Of a stretch of 41,499 bases of DNA, positions 16,111-24,844 are shown in pieces. The stretch lies in assembly GCF_018785315.1 (NCBI RefSeq), contig NZ_WQPN01000048.1, forward strand, positions 1-41,499, read 5' to 3'. The notes beneath the pieces were generated by a model, which worked only from the letters and a program-made list of their open reading frames with translations, searched no databases and was not told where the DNA came from. Numbering within the stretch: position 1 is the first letter of the stretch; every line of letters starts with the position of its first letter. The DNA comes from Clostridium sp. MCC353. Its GTDB lineage: Bacteria > Bacillota > Clostridia > Lachnospirales > Lachnospiraceae. A program made the translations under genes and the position numbers.

Positions 16111-19100
16111 TTATTCTTCATCAGAGGAATCTTCATCAATGGATTCTTCCAGGTCAAACAGTTCCTCTTCTTCCTCAAAATCGTCTTCAACGTCTACCAT
16201 TTCTTCACCCTGGATTTCTTTCTGCTGGTAGCCGAATTCGCCGAATGATTCTGTCTCCTCACGGTTGAACGGCCGGTCGCCTTCGATGATGGAACGCAGG
16301 TCGGTATCGCCGTAATCCACGCTCTCAGACATCTCAACTTCCGTATTGTCATCTCTGAGCACTCTCACATCCAGTCCAAGTGACTGAAGCTCTTTTAAAA
16401 GCACCTTAAATGATTCCGGAATACCAGGTTCAGGGATATTCTCACCCTTAATAATAGCTTCGTAAGTTTTAACACGGCCTACAACGTCATCCGACTTAAC
16501 AGTAAGGATTTCCTGTAAGGTATAAGCAGCGCCGTATGCCTCCAGAGCCCAAACCTCCATCTCACCGAAACGCTGTCCGCCGAACTGGGCTTTACCGCCC
16601 AACGGCTGCTGTGTAACCAGTGAGTAAGGGCCTGTGGAACGGGCATGGATCTTATCATCTACCAGGTGATGCAGCTTCAGGTAGTGCATGTGTCCAATAG
16701 TTACCGCACTGTCAAAGTACTCTCCGGTACGTCCGTCACGAAGTCTTACTTTACCGTCACGGCTTAACGGAACGCCCTTCCATAATTCTCTGTGATCCAG
16801 ATGATCCCCCAGGTATTCAACCACTTCAGGTTTCAGCAGATCTTTGTATTTATCCTGGAATTCATCCCATGGCAGGTTAACATAATCATTAGCCACATCC
16901 AGGGTATCCATAATATCAATCTCGTTTGCACCGTCGAATACCGGCGTTGCGATGTTGAATCCAAGAGCTCTTGCGGCAAGGCTCAAATGGATCTCCAGCA
17001 CCTGGCCGATGTTCATACGGGAAGGCACGCCCAGAGGGTTCAATACGATATCAAGAGGACGGCCGTTGGGTAAGAACGGCATATCTTCTACAGGAAGCAC
17101 ACGGGAAACAACACCCTTGTTTCCATGACGTCCGGCCATCTTATCACCAACAGAGATTTTTCTCTTCTGGGCAATATAAATGCGCACCGTCTGGTTTACA
17201 CCCGGTGATAATTCGTCTCCGTTCTCCCTCGTAAACACTTTCGCGTCCACGATAATACCGTAAGCGCCATGAGGCACTTTCAGGGAAGTATCACGCACTT
17301 CTCTGGCTTTTTCACCGAAAATGGCGCGGAGAAGCCTTTCTTCCGCAGTCAGTTCCGTCTCTCCCTTAGGGGTTACCTTGCCGACCAGGATATCCCCGGC
17401 GCGTACTTCAGCACCGATCCGGATAATGCCTCTTTCATCCAGGTCTTTTAACGCGTCCTCACCAACGCCGGGAACATCACGGGTGATCTCTTCCGGCCCT
17501 AATTTGGTGTCGCGGGCTTCCGCTTCATATTCTTCAATATGAACGGAGGTATAGACATCTTCCTGAACCAGTCTTTCGCTGAGAAGAACCGCATCCTCGT
17601 AGTTATAACCTTCCCAGGTCATGAATCCGATCAGCGGGTTCTTGCCCAGGGCGATTTCTCCGTTCTGTGTGGAAGGTCCGTCCGCAATCACTTCGCCGGC
17701 TTCCACGTGGTCGCCTTTATAGACGATTGGTTTCTGGTTGTAGCAGTTGCTCTGGTTGCTTCTCTTGAATTTCGTAAGATGGTAAACATCTTTGTTTCCA
17801 TCGGAATCTCTTTTAATGATGATTTCATTGGACGCGGAGCGCTCAATCACACCTGCGTTTCTGGCAAGCACACAGACACCGGAGTCAACTGCGGCTTTGG
17901 ATTCCATACCGGTTCCTACCACAGGGGCTTCCGTAGTCAGAAGCGGAACTGCCTGACGCTGCATGTTGGATCCCATCAGCGCACGGTTGGCATCGTCGTT
18001 CTCCAGGAAAGGAATCATGGAAGTAGCGACTGAGAATACCATCTTAGGAGATACGTCCATCAAATCGATGTTCTTTTTCTGGAATTCGGAAGTCTCTTCA
18101 CGGAAACGTCCGGAAACGTTGTTATGAATGAAATGTCCGTCTTCATCCAAAGGCTCATTCGCCTGGGCCACTACGAAGTTATCTTCTTCATCAGCGGTCA
18201 GGTAAACAACCTCATCGGTTACGATCGGATTCATCGGATCGGTTTTATCCACCACGCGGTAAGGCGCTTCGATAAATCCGTATTCATTCACCCGGGCATA
18301 GGTAGCCAGGGAGTTGATCAGACCGATGTTAGGACCTTCAGGGGTCTCGATGGGGCACATACGGCCATAATGGGTATAGTGTACGTCTCGTACCTCGAAT
18401 CCGGCACGGTCTCTGGACAGACCGCCTGGTCCCAATGCGGACAGACGTCTCTTATGGGTCAGTTCAGCCAGCGGGTTGTTCTGATCCATGAACTGTGACA
18501 GCTGGGAACTTCCGAAGAATTCTTTTACCGCCGCGGTTACAGGTTTGATGTTGATTAAGGACTGGGGCGTGATGCCGTCCATATCCTGGGTTGTCATTCT
18601 CTCACGGACAACACGTTCCATACGTGAAAGTCCGATTCTGTACTGGTTCTGAAGAAGTTCGCCCACGGCGCGGATGCGGCGGTTGCCCAAATGGTCGATA
18701 TCATCGGCATTGCCCACTTCTTCTTCCAGATGCATATTATAGTTGATAGAAGCGATTATATCTTCTTTTGTGATGTGCTTAGGAATCAATTCATGGATGT
18801 TCTTTCTGACCGCTTCTTTCAGTTCTTCATCACTTCCAGCTTCTGACAGAATATTCTGGAGCACAGGATAAAATACTAACTCTGAAACACCGACCTCAGC
18901 CGGATCAAAGTCAACGTATGCGGCCAGATCAACCATCATGTTGGAAATAACCTTCTGGTTGCGGGTAATCCCCTGGATCATAACAAACGGAACCGCGGCA
19001 TTCTGGATCTGTGTGGCCAAAACCTTGTCAACCGTTGTCCCAGCTTCTGCCAGAATCTCGCCTGTGGACAGGTCAACCACATTCTCAGCCAGGGTCTGGC

Positions 19101-19971
19101 CTGTGATTCTGTTCTTATAATGAAGTTTTTTGTTGAATTTATATCTTCCTACTTTTGCTAAATCGTATCTTCTCGGGTCAAAGAACATACTATTTAATAA
19201 ACTCTCTGCACTATCAACGGATAAAGGCTCGCCCGGACGAATCTTTTTGTATAATTCCAGCAGACCATCCTGGTAATTGTCGGAAGTATCCTTACCAAAA
19301 CTGGCCAGCAATTTTGGCTCTTCGCCAAATAAGTCGATAATCTCAGCATTGGTTCCGTAACCAAGCGCACGGATCAGCACAGTAACGGGAACCTTTCTGG
19401 TTCTGTCGACACGGACATAAAAAATGTCATTGGAGTCGGTTTCATATTCCAGCCATGCTCCACGGTTTGGAATTACCGTACAGGTATATAATTCCTTACC
19501 AATTTTATCATGCCCTACGCCGTAATATATTCCTGGGGAACGTACCAACTGGCTAACAATAACACGTTCTGCGCCGTTAATTACGAAAGAACCTGTATCC
19601 GTCATAAGCGGAAGATCACCCATGAAGATTTCATGTTCATTGATCTCGTCTTTATCTTTATTGCAAAGTCTTACCCTTACTTTTAAAGGTGCGGCATAGG
19701 TTGCGTCGCGCTCCTTGCACTCTTCGATTGTATATTTGATATCATCTTTACATAATGTAAAGTCAACAAACTCCAAGCTTAAATGACCTGCAAAGTCGGC
19801 GATTGGAGAGATATCTTCAAAGACTTCCTTCAATCCCTCATCAAGGAACCACTGATAGGAATCTTTTTGAATCTCAATCAGGTTTGGCATCTCAAGGACT
19901 TCTTTCTGTCTTGAGTAGCTCATTCTTAAGCTCTTCCCGGCTTTAACGGGACGCATTCTGCTTTTCTCCAT
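16111..19971 (-). CDS. rpoB: RNA polymerase beta subunit
   Basis: A 1286-residue beta subunit. The rifampicin-binding cluster ([29 protein letters not shown], shown by key positions D496, H506 and S511) has the drug-sensitive residues. The active-site motif [12 protein letters not shown] and the C-terminal clamp region ([25 protein letters not shown] and E residues) are intact. A ~40-residue acidic tail ends the protein. The start at 19971 (MEKSRMRP) has a GGGGTG Shine-Dalgarno; earlier in-frame codons back to 20055 lie in the leader and promoter. It is first in a two-gene rpoB-rpoC operon. No rplJ-rplL precedes it; the next gene upstream is divergent and unrelated. Its leader has a small TGCTC/GAGCA hairpin at 20013-20027. 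Confidence 0.98.
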   Translation of the reverse strand: MEKSRMRPVKAGKSLRMSYSRQKEVLEMPNLIEIQKDSYQWFLDEGLKEVFEDISPIADFAGHLSLEFVDFTLCKDDIKYTIEECKERDATYAAPLKVRVRLCNKDKDEINEHEIFMGDLPLMTDTGSFVINGAERVIVSQLVRSPGIYYGVGHDKIGKELYTCTVIPNRGAWLEYETDSNDIFYVRVDRTRKVPVTVLIRALGYGTNAEIIDLFGEEPKLLASFGKDTSDNYQDGLLELYKKIRPGEPLSVDSAESLLNSMFFDPRRYDLAKVGRYKFNKKLHYKNRITGQTLAENVVDLSTGEILAEAGTTVDKVLATQIQNAAVPFVMIQGITRNQKVISNMMVDLAAYVDFDPAEVGVSELVFYPVLQNILSEAGSDEELKEAVRKNIHELIPKHITKEDIIASINYNMHLEEEVGNADDIDHLGNRRIRAVGELLQNQYRIGLSRMERVVRERMTTQDMDGITPQSLINIKPVTAAVKEFFGSSQLSQFMDQNNPLAELTHKRRLSALGPGGLSRDRAGFEVRDVHYTHYGRMCPIETPEGPNIGLINSLATYARVNEYGFIEAPYRVVDKTDPMNPIVTDEVVYLTADEEDNFVVAQANEPLDEDGHFIHNNVSGRFREETSEFQKKNIDLMDVSPKMVFSVATSMIPFLENDDANRALMGSNMQRQAVPLLTTEAPVVGTGMESKAAVDSGVCVLARNAGVIERSASNEIIIKRDSDGNKDVYHLTKFKRSNQSNCYNQKPIVYKGDHVEAGEVIADGPSTQNGEIALGKNPLIGFMTWEGYNYEDAVLLSERLVQEDVYTSVHIEEYEAEARDTKLGPEEITRDVPGVGEDALKDLDERGIIRIGAEVRAGDILVGKVTPKGETELTAEERLLRAIFGEKAREVRDTSLKVPHGAYGIIVDAKVFTRENGDELSPGVNQTVRIYIAQKRKISVGDKMAGRHGNKGVVSRVLPVEDMPFLPNGRPLDIVLNPLGVPSRMNIGQVLEIHLSLAARALGFNIATPVFDGANEIDIMDTLDVANDYVNLPWDEFQDKYKDLLKPEVVEYLGDHLDHRELWKGVPLSRDGKVRLRDGRTGEYFDSAVTIGHMHYLKLHHLVDDKIHARSTGPYSLVTQQPLGGKAQFGGQRFGEMEVWALEAYGAAYTLQEILTVKSDDVVGRVKTYEAIIKGENIPEPGIPESFKVLLKELQSLGLDVRVLRDDNTEVEMSESVDYGDTDLRSIIEGDRPFNREETESFGEFGYQQKEIQGEEMVDVEDDFEEEEELFDLEESIDEDSSDEE

Positions 19972-20053
19972 TGACGTTTCACCCCTGTTTTCTATTCTAA
20001 TTTTGGGCACACTGCTCCCGTAGAGCACATGAGGCCACAATAGTGCACATTCC

Positions 20054-20082
20054 ATCTTATCATAGCGTTGTCAAGGAGTCAA
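20054..20082 (-). promoter_or_regulatory. Probable rpoBC promoter
   Basis: On the minus strand, TTGACT (20077-20082), a 17-bp spacer and TAAGAT (20054-20059), with a TG one base before the -10 (extended -10). The predicted start near 20046 gives a ~75-nt leader. A TTGACA overlaps the spacer but has no -10 at correct distance. Confidence 0.6.
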
Positions 20083-20113
20083 GGATTTTTTGCTTGCTTT
20101 TTCCCATAAACAA

Positions 20114-20122
20114 TGATATACT
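20114..20122 (+). promoter_or_regulatory. Extended -10 promoter of the 20197 gene
   Basis: TGATATACT is an extended -10 element; the -35 is poor. The ~67-nt leader that follows folds as a perfect 7-bp hairpin ACTTATT/AATAAGT (20138-20154) nested within ATAAGC/GTGCTTAT (20130 and 20163), a possible regulatory leader. Confidence 0.5.
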
Positions 20123-20196
20123 ATTCCAGATAAGCGCACTTATTTTTAATAAGTAAAAAGACGTGCTTATTAAAAGAACTATTGGAGGTATTCCCC

Positions 20197-20661
20197 ATGG
20201 GAGGATTTTTAAACGTTTTAGTCGTAATTTTGCTCATTATAGCCATCGCATTAGTCGTACTTTATTTTCTTGGCCGCAAGTTGGAAAAGCGTCAGGTCGA
20301 ACAGCAGTCAGCTTTGGAAGCGGCAGCACAGACGGTTTCCATGCTTGTCATCGACAAGAAACGCATGAAACTAAAAGAAGCCGGACTTCCTAAGATCGTA
20401 TATGAGCAGACTCCAAAGTATATGCGCTGGGCAAAGGTTCCCGTAGTAAAAGCAAAAGTCGGCCCCAGAGTTATGACTATGATGGCTGACGAAAAGGTAT
20501 TTGCCGTACTTCCGGTTAAAACTGAAGTTAAAGTAGTTGTCAGCGGCATCTACATAACAGAGATCAAGAGCGTGCGCGGGGGAGCGATTCCGGCACCGCC
20601 TAAGAAAAAGAGATTTTGGGACAAGTTTAAAAAAGATAAGAAAGATAAAAAGAATAAATAG
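20197..20661 (+). CDS. Unknown single-pass membrane protein
   Basis: A 154-residue protein I do not recognise. It has one N-terminal membrane helix (about residues 4-24, FLNVLVVILLIIAIALVVLYFLG) and a charged, coiled-coil-like stretch (25-50). A conserved-looking soluble domain follows (about 50-130), rich in beta-prone Val/Ile/Lys (WAKVPVVKAKVGPRVMTMMA, then VFAVLPVKTEVKVVVSGIY). The last 25 residues are extremely basic (PPKKKRFWDKFKKDKKDKKNK pattern). The start at 20197 follows GGAGG by 8 bases; a TTG codon at 20182 overlaps that site and is unlikely. It is divergent from rpoB and monocistronic, with its own terminator. The basic tail could contact RNA, membrane lipids or peptidoglycan. Function unknown. 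Confidence 0.8.
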   Translation: MGGFLNVLVVILLIIAIALVVLYFLGRKLEKRQVEQQSALEAAAQTVSMLVIDKKRMKLKEAGLPKIVYEQTPKYMRWAKVPVVKAKVGPRVMTMMADEKVFAVLPVKTEVKVVVSGIYITEIKSVRGGAIPAPPKKKRFWDKFKKDKKDKKNK

Positions 20662-20668
20662 AATTTAT

Positions 20669-20724
20669 ATGGGTGATGCAGCCTGGCCGGAACGCTCCGG
20701 TATAAAGCTGCATCACCCATTTTT
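20669..20724 (+). terminator. Terminator of the 20197 gene
   Basis: A 14-bp perfect stem (ATGGGTGATGCAGC with GCTGCATCACCCAT) encloses a smaller CCGGA/TCCGG hairpin and is followed by TTTTT. It begins 8 nt beyond the stop codon. Confidence 0.85.
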
Positions 20725-20752
20725 ACATCATGTTCCGATGATTTTATGGAAC

Positions 20753-20771
20753 AGTTCAGACAGTTCTGAAC
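20753..20771. repeat. Dispersed palindromic element, copy 3 (short)
   Basis: AGTTCAGACAGTTCTGAAC keeps the core of the ~30-bp palindrome, with GTTCAGA opposite TCTGAAC, but the outer arms have diverged. It lies just beyond the stop codon of the rubredoxin-fusion gene. Confidence 0.6.
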
Positions 20772-20782
20772 CGCCGCCATTA

Positions 20783-21391
20783 TTATATTTTTTCAAAATC
20801 GCTTGCTCCGTGTTTACATATCGGACAGATGAAATCTGCCGGAAGTTCATCGCCTTCATATATGTAACCACATATCAGGCAGCGGAACCCTTTCTTTTTC
20901 TCTTCTTTCGCTTCCGGCTTGGGTTTAATGTTCTCCTGGTAGTAGGTATACGTTACCGAAGGAGTATCGTTAAGCACCTCAGCCGCCGTCACATCAGCGA
21001 TAAACATGGTGTGGGTTCCAAGATCCAGTTCCTGAATCACTTTTCCCGATAAATAGGCGTTGGCCGGACCGGTCAGATAGCAAATCCCGTTCTCCGCTCT
21101 CTCCGCCCCCTCATATCCCTCGAATTTATCCACGTTCTTCCCGCTCTGGAACCCGAAATGACGGAATACGTCAAACGGCGTCTCAGTGGTTAAGACAGAA
21201 AGATTGAACTCTCCGTTTTTTTGAATCATATCATGTGTATAGTTCTGTTTGTTCACGGTTACGGAAATCCTGTTTGGTGTTGTAGTGACCTGAATCGCCG
21301 TGTTGATAATGCAGCCGTTATCCTTTTCGCCGTCTCTGGCAGTCAATACATAGAGGCCGTACCCCAATTTGAACATCGCTCTGTTATCCAT
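20783..21391 (-). CDS. Flavin reductase-like/rubredoxin fusion (high-molecular-weight rubredoxin)
   Basis: A 202-residue two-domain redox protein. Residues 1-150 are a flavin-reductase-like FMN-binding split barrel (TAIQVTTTPNRISVTVNKQN is typical). After a Lys/Glu linker, residues 168-202 are a rubredoxin with iron ligands C171, C174, C189 and C192. Related Hrb proteins shuttle electrons from NAD(P)H to flavodiiron proteins that reduce oxygen or nitric oxide in anaerobes. The start at 21391 (MDNRAMF) has AAAGGAG upstream; a longer frame from 21505 has no RBS and crosses the promoter. It stands alone, with no flavodiiron gene beside it. The domain call is firm; the partner is inferred. Confidence 0.92.
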   Translation of the reverse strand: MDNRAMFKLGYGLYVLTARDGEKDNGCIINTAIQVTTTPNRISVTVNKQNYTHDMIQKNGEFNLSVLTTETPFDVFRHFGFQSGKNVDKFEGYEGAERAENGICYLTGPANAYLSGKVIQELDLGTHTMFIADVTAAEVLNDTPSVTYTYYQENIKPKPEAKEEKKKGFRCLICGYIYEGDELPADFICPICKHGASDFEKI

Positions 21392-21461
21392 GCAGACTCC
21401 TTTCCTTAAACTCAGATGCCGCATATTACTCAGCACTGCGTGCTCCCGAAATGGCATCCAT

Positions 21462-21491
21462 AATATAGTTATACCCATTATTATATTCCAA
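21462..21491 (-). promoter_or_regulatory. Possible promoter of the rubredoxin-fusion gene
   Basis: On the minus strand, TTGGAA (21486-21491), an 18-bp spacer and TATATT (21462-21467). It is a plausible but imperfect promoter in the gap between the ABC permease stop and the gene. Confidence 0.4.
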
Positions 21492-21525
21492 TACCCGGGA
21501 AACATCCAGCAGAGGTTTTATTTTT

Positions 21526-22347
21526 TTATCCTTTCACACCGGCAGAAGCAATCCCTTCCACAAAATATCTCTGAAGCGACAGAAATATGATTAATACCGG
21601 TATCAGGGAAAGCACGGACGCCGCCATAATCATGCCGTACTCCTGGGTGTAGTCGTCCATAAAAACCCTGAGACCGATCTGAATGGTCTTTTTCACTTTT
21701 GTGGTCAGATAAATGTACGGTCCCAGAAAATCATTCCATGTGTTGACAAATGTAAAAATTGCCAGGGTGGATAAGGCCGGCTTCGACAGGGGCAGCATGA
21801 TTTTAGCATAGATCCTGTATTCGCTCATGCCGTCAATGCGTGCCGCCTCGCACAGCTCGTCGGGAATGCTCATATAAAACTGTCTCATCAGAAACACTCC
21901 AAACGCAGTAAACGCATGAAGGAGGATGATTGCCAGGTGAGTGTCGTTTAAATGTATGCTTCTCATCATAATGAACTGGGGCACCATATAAACCTGCCAC
22001 GGAACCGCTATGGTCCCAATATAAGCCAGAAAAATCCGGTCTCTGTTCTTAAACTCCAATTTTGCAAATGCATATGCCGCAAAACTGCTGGTAAAAAGCT
22101 GGATCAGAGTGGTGCAGACGGTAATCTTTCCTGTATTGAACGTATACTGCAATAGAGGAATCCGGTTCCATATGTCTATGTAATTCCGCCACTGGGGAAT
22201 TTCCGGTATCCATTGGATCGGAACGGTTAGCACGTCTTTGTCCGGTTTTAGTGATGACGAAACCATCCATAAAAACGGTATTAAAAATACCATGGAAAAG
22301 AGGATCAGCCCTGTATACAGGAATACGCTTTTTTTAACTGCCCGCAT
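21526..22347 (-). CDS. Sugar ABC transporter permease, MalG type (importer 2)
   Basis: A 273-residue membrane protein with about six helices, an EAA loop at 157-163 (EAARIDG) and a C-terminal VEGIASAGVKG signature. The start at 22347 (MRAVKKS) has GGAGAG seven bases upstream. It lies inside the 3' end of the upstream permease gene (14-nt overlap), so translation is probably coupled. It forms the channel with the MalF-type protein at 22334-23218. No ATPase gene is present. It is part of a cluster with a YesM/YesN-type two-component system and a heparinase-like lyase, so an acidic oligosaccharide substrate is likely. That is inference from context. Confidence 0.92.
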   Translation of the reverse strand: MRAVKKSVFLYTGLILFSMVFLIPFLWMVSSSLKPDKDVLTVPIQWIPEIPQWRNYIDIWNRIPLLQYTFNTGKITVCTTLIQLFTSSFAAYAFAKLEFKNRDRIFLAYIGTIAVPWQVYMVPQFIMMRSIHLNDTHLAIILLHAFTAFGVFLMRQFYMSIPDELCEAARIDGMSEYRIYAKIMLPLSKPALSTLAIFTFVNTWNDFLGPYIYLTTKVKKTIQIGLRVFMDDYTQEYGMIMAASVLSLIPVLIIFLSLQRYFVEGIASAGVKG

Positions 22348-23218
22348 AGTTTTTCTCTCCTTTAAACTGGACCAGGGTGACAAACAGCACCAATACAAAC
22401 AAAACAACCGCAATGGCGCTGGCATATCCGAACTGGCTGCTGCCAAAAGCCGTATCATAGATATGGTAAACAAGCACCAGCGTCTCCGTACCCGGCCCTC
22501 CTTCTGTAATAAGCAGGACTCTGTCATATATTTTGAATCCGTTGATTGTCAGCATTATAATAATGAAAAAAGTGGTGGGTTTTAACAGTGGCCATGTTAT
22601 GTAAAAAAACTTCTGCCTGCCATTGGCCCCGTCCAGACTTGCCGCTTCGTACAGATCGCCGGATATCCCCTGTAATCCCGCCAGATAAATGACCATATAA
22701 TATCCCATATCTTTCCAGATGCTGAAAGCCACAATTGTAAACATGGCCCACTGCCGGTCGGCCGCCCATTTAGGCAGATTCTGAACCCCCAGGGAATTCA
22801 GAATGATGTTAACCAAACCGGCTCCGGGGCTGAAGATTATATTCCAAACCGCCGCACAGGCCACTAAAGATGCCACATAAGGGAAAAATGCGATTGTGCG
22901 GAATATTTCCCGGCCTTTTATCCTGGAGTTTAAAAGCAGCGCCAGCCCTAACGCAGCCGCCATGGTGAAGGGAACCACACAGATTGTATATACGATTGTA
23001 TTTTTAAGCGCCGCCCAAAACCTGGTGTCAGAACTCATTTTTATAAAATTGGCCAGACCCACAAATTCTATGGGGTTGTTGCCGTCCCAGGAATGAAAGG
23101 CCAGCACAAAAGCAAAGATCACGGGCCCTAAAGTAAAGATAGAAAAACCGATGAAATTAGGGGCTATGAACGAGTATGCCACCATATTTCTCCTTGTTTT
23201 TTTGCTTAACTTTTTCAC
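22334..23218 (-). CDS. Sugar ABC transporter permease, MalF type (importer 2)
   Basis: A 294-residue membrane protein with a short cytoplasmic N-terminus, about six helices and an EAA loop at 191-197 (EAASLDG). The start is GTG at 23218 with GGGGG five bases upstream; the overlapping ATG runs straight into a stop. It lies 30 nt downstream of its binding lipoprotein and overlaps the MalG-type gene by 14 nt. This is a compact lipoprotein-MalF-MalG operon. It resembles YesP of the Bacillus rhamnogalacturonan system by family and context only. Confidence 0.92.
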   Translation of the reverse strand: MKKLSKKTRRNMVAYSFIAPNFIGFSIFTLGPVIFAFVLAFHSWDGNNPIEFVGLANFIKMSSDTRFWAALKNTIVYTICVVPFTMAAALGLALLLNSRIKGREIFRTIAFFPYVASLVACAAVWNIIFSPGAGLVNIILNSLGVQNLPKWAADRQWAMFTIVAFSIWKDMGYYMVIYLAGLQGISGDLYEAASLDGANGRQKFFYITWPLLKPTTFFIIIMLTINGFKIYDRVLLITEGGPGTETLVLVYHIYDTAFGSSQFGYASAIAVVLFVLVLFVTLVQFKGEKNYAGS

Positions 23219-23248
23219 ATTATCCCCCTTTTCATCACGGGTATCAGT

Positions 23249-24607
23249 TTATTTTGTTAACTTGGCCACTTCATCATTCATATATGAGATTCCCTCATCG
23301 ACCGTCATAGCCCCGGTCATGATATAGTCATGGCCCGTATTCAGCACCTGGTCGATTTCCGGGCAGTTCTCGCCAATGGGCGTCTCATGATATATCCGTT
23401 TTACGCCTAAAATGGCCTCTTTGCTCTGTTCGTCAATCGGAAAGCCCTCTACGGAGAATATCACATCCATGGCGTCATCCGACATGGCGCCCGGCATATA
23501 TCCTTTGGCTGCAACCAGCTTGGCGCCTTCCGGCCCTCCGGCAAAGCGGACAAAGTCTTCCGCTGTCTCAGCATTTTTTGACGCCTTCACAACCGACACG
23601 CCCACGAAATTGCCAAGGGTATCCCCAGGTTCCTTTCCTTCCTTATGAGGATAGGCCGCAACTGCCCATTCTCCTAAATCGGGATACTGGCCTTCGTTGA
23701 TTCTGGTTATCAGGGTTCCGATCGCCCAGGTCCCCATAAGCATGGTTCCCACATTTCCCTGGCCGAAAGCTCCCATATAATGTAAACCGCTGGTCTTTAA
23801 GGTCGAATAGTCCATGCACACTTTCTCATCCTGCTGGTTCAGCACCATTTCATAATAAGGTTTCATATAAGAGTAATCCCCTTCCAGGACATTTTTCCCC
23901 TCGCCTACGGCCGCCATGCCCTGTACGCAGAAATTCCAGGTATGATAATGAGATCCATAGGTTTCCGCACCAAATGTGGTATCAGTCAGATTCTTAACCA
24001 TTTGGTCATACTCTTCAAAGGTCATGTCATTTGTCGGATAAGATACCCCGGCTTTGTCGAAAATTGTTTTATTATAAAACATGACATAAAAATCGCTTCT
24101 CAGCGGAAGGGTGTAGTACTGATCCTGCCACATCAGGTTCTTCAAAGTCTCTCCGTAGACTTCTTCCCCGATTTTTTCTTTGTCCAGTTCCTTTAAAATC
24201 CCCTTTGAAATTAAACTGATATAGCTTCCGCTGTCCTTTATGGCCACTACGTCAAAAGGCGCGTTGTTTCCTGCCAGTTGTGTGGCCAGTGCGGTGGAAT
24301 AATCAGTGGCTCCTAAATCCACCAATTCTATGGAAACATCAGGATGCTGTTTCATGTATTCTTCCGCTATGGGTCTCCAGTATGGCTGGGTATCGGCGGA
24401 CCATACCGCCCATTTCAGCTCCTTCTTTCCGTCCTTCCCTTCTTTCGTTTTGGCCTCTTCCCGGCCGGCCCCGCTCTCCGCGGGCGCCTGGCTTTCCGGC
24501 GCGCTGCTGGTTTCTGCCGGTCTCTCCGGCGCTCTGCATCCGGCCAGGGACTGAAGCAAGACGGCCGATGCGATGATCAATGACAATCTTCTCATTTGTT
24601 TTTTCAT
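23249..24607 (-). CDS. Sugar-binding lipoprotein of ABC importer 2
   Basis: A 452-residue solute-binding protein. The signal peptide ends in LAGC with Cys 24 as the lipidation site, followed by a low-complexity Pro/Ala/Ser/Glu linker (25-60). The mature domain shows family-1 features (KWAVWSADTQPYWRPIAEEY near its start; GTMLMGTWAIG in the second lobe). It is not closely similar to the two pectin-locus lipoproteins. The start at 24607 has GGAGG eight bases upstream; an ATG at 24622 overlaps that site. It is first in the operon and divergent from the sensor kinase gene. Its promoter has a good -10 but weak -35, with direct repeats abutting it. Confidence 0.93.
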   Translation of the reverse strand: MKKQMRRLSLIIASAVLLQSLAGCRAPERPAETSSAPESQAPAESGAGREEAKTKEGKDGKKELKWAVWSADTQPYWRPIAEEYMKQHPDVSIELVDLGATDYSTALATQLAGNNAPFDVVAIKDSGSYISLISKGILKELDKEKIGEEVYGETLKNLMWQDQYYTLPLRSDFYVMFYNKTIFDKAGVSYPTNDMTFEEYDQMVKNLTDTTFGAETYGSHYHTWNFCVQGMAAVGEGKNVLEGDYSYMKPYYEMVLNQQDEKVCMDYSTLKTSGLHYMGAFGQGNVGTMLMGTWAIGTLITRINEGQYPDLGEWAVAAYPHKEGKEPGDTLGNFVGVSVVKASKNAETAEDFVRFAGGPEGAKLVAAKGYMPGAMSDDAMDVIFSVEGFPIDEQSKEAILGVKRIYHETPIGENCPEIDQVLNTGHDYIMTGAMTVDEGISYMNDEVAKLTK

Positions 24608-24639
24608 AATAGAGACCTCCATCCTCTTATTTTCTGATA

Positions 24640-24668
24640 ATTATATTGTATCTGTTATTTACACAGGT
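24640..24668 (-). promoter_or_regulatory. Activator-dependent-looking promoter of ABC importer 2
   Basis: On the minus strand, TATAAT (24640-24645) is preceded at 17 bp by a hexamer that does not match TTGACA. A good -10 with a poor -35 suggests need for an activator, plausibly the AraC-type response regulator encoded divergently. Confidence 0.45.
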
Positions 24669-24671
24669 TTA

Positions 24672-24699
24672 CATATCATTTTCCACTCATTATTTTCCA
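24672..24699. promoter_or_regulatory. Two 14-bp direct repeats abutting a -35 region
   Basis: CATATCATTTTCCA (24672-24685) is followed directly by CTCATTATTTTCCA (24686-24699), sharing CATTTTCCA-like ends. They sit 3 bp upstream of the weak -35 of the importer 2 operon, a usual position for an activator site. The binding protein is inferred, not shown. Confidence 0.4.
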
Positions 24700-24776
24700 T
24701 ATGCACCTTAGTTTTATATGGATTTGCATTTTTTAACTATAATTATATACAATTCAACGGGACCGCTGCAGCCGCA

Positions 24777-24805
24777 TTGACAGGCCAGGGACCCTTTAGT
24801 ATGAT
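24777..24805 (+). promoter_or_regulatory. Promoter of the two-component system
   Basis: TTGACA (24777-24782), a 17-bp spacer and TATGAT (24800-24805). The leader to the kinase start is about 33 nt. The strong match suggests constitutive expression of the regulators. Confidence 0.8.
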
Positions 24806-24844
24806 TAAAATAATAACGAAACTGATCTTTAAGGGGTTAATACC

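Noticed and set aside
18400-18500. Rifampicin-resistance changes in rpoB
   Set aside because: The key cluster residues D496, H506 and S511 are the usual drug-sensitive ones.
21392-21505. Longer N-terminus for the rubredoxin-fusion protein
   Set aside because: The extension lacks an RBS and crosses the likely promoter; the flavin-reductase domain begins at MDNRAMF with AAAGGAG ahead of it.
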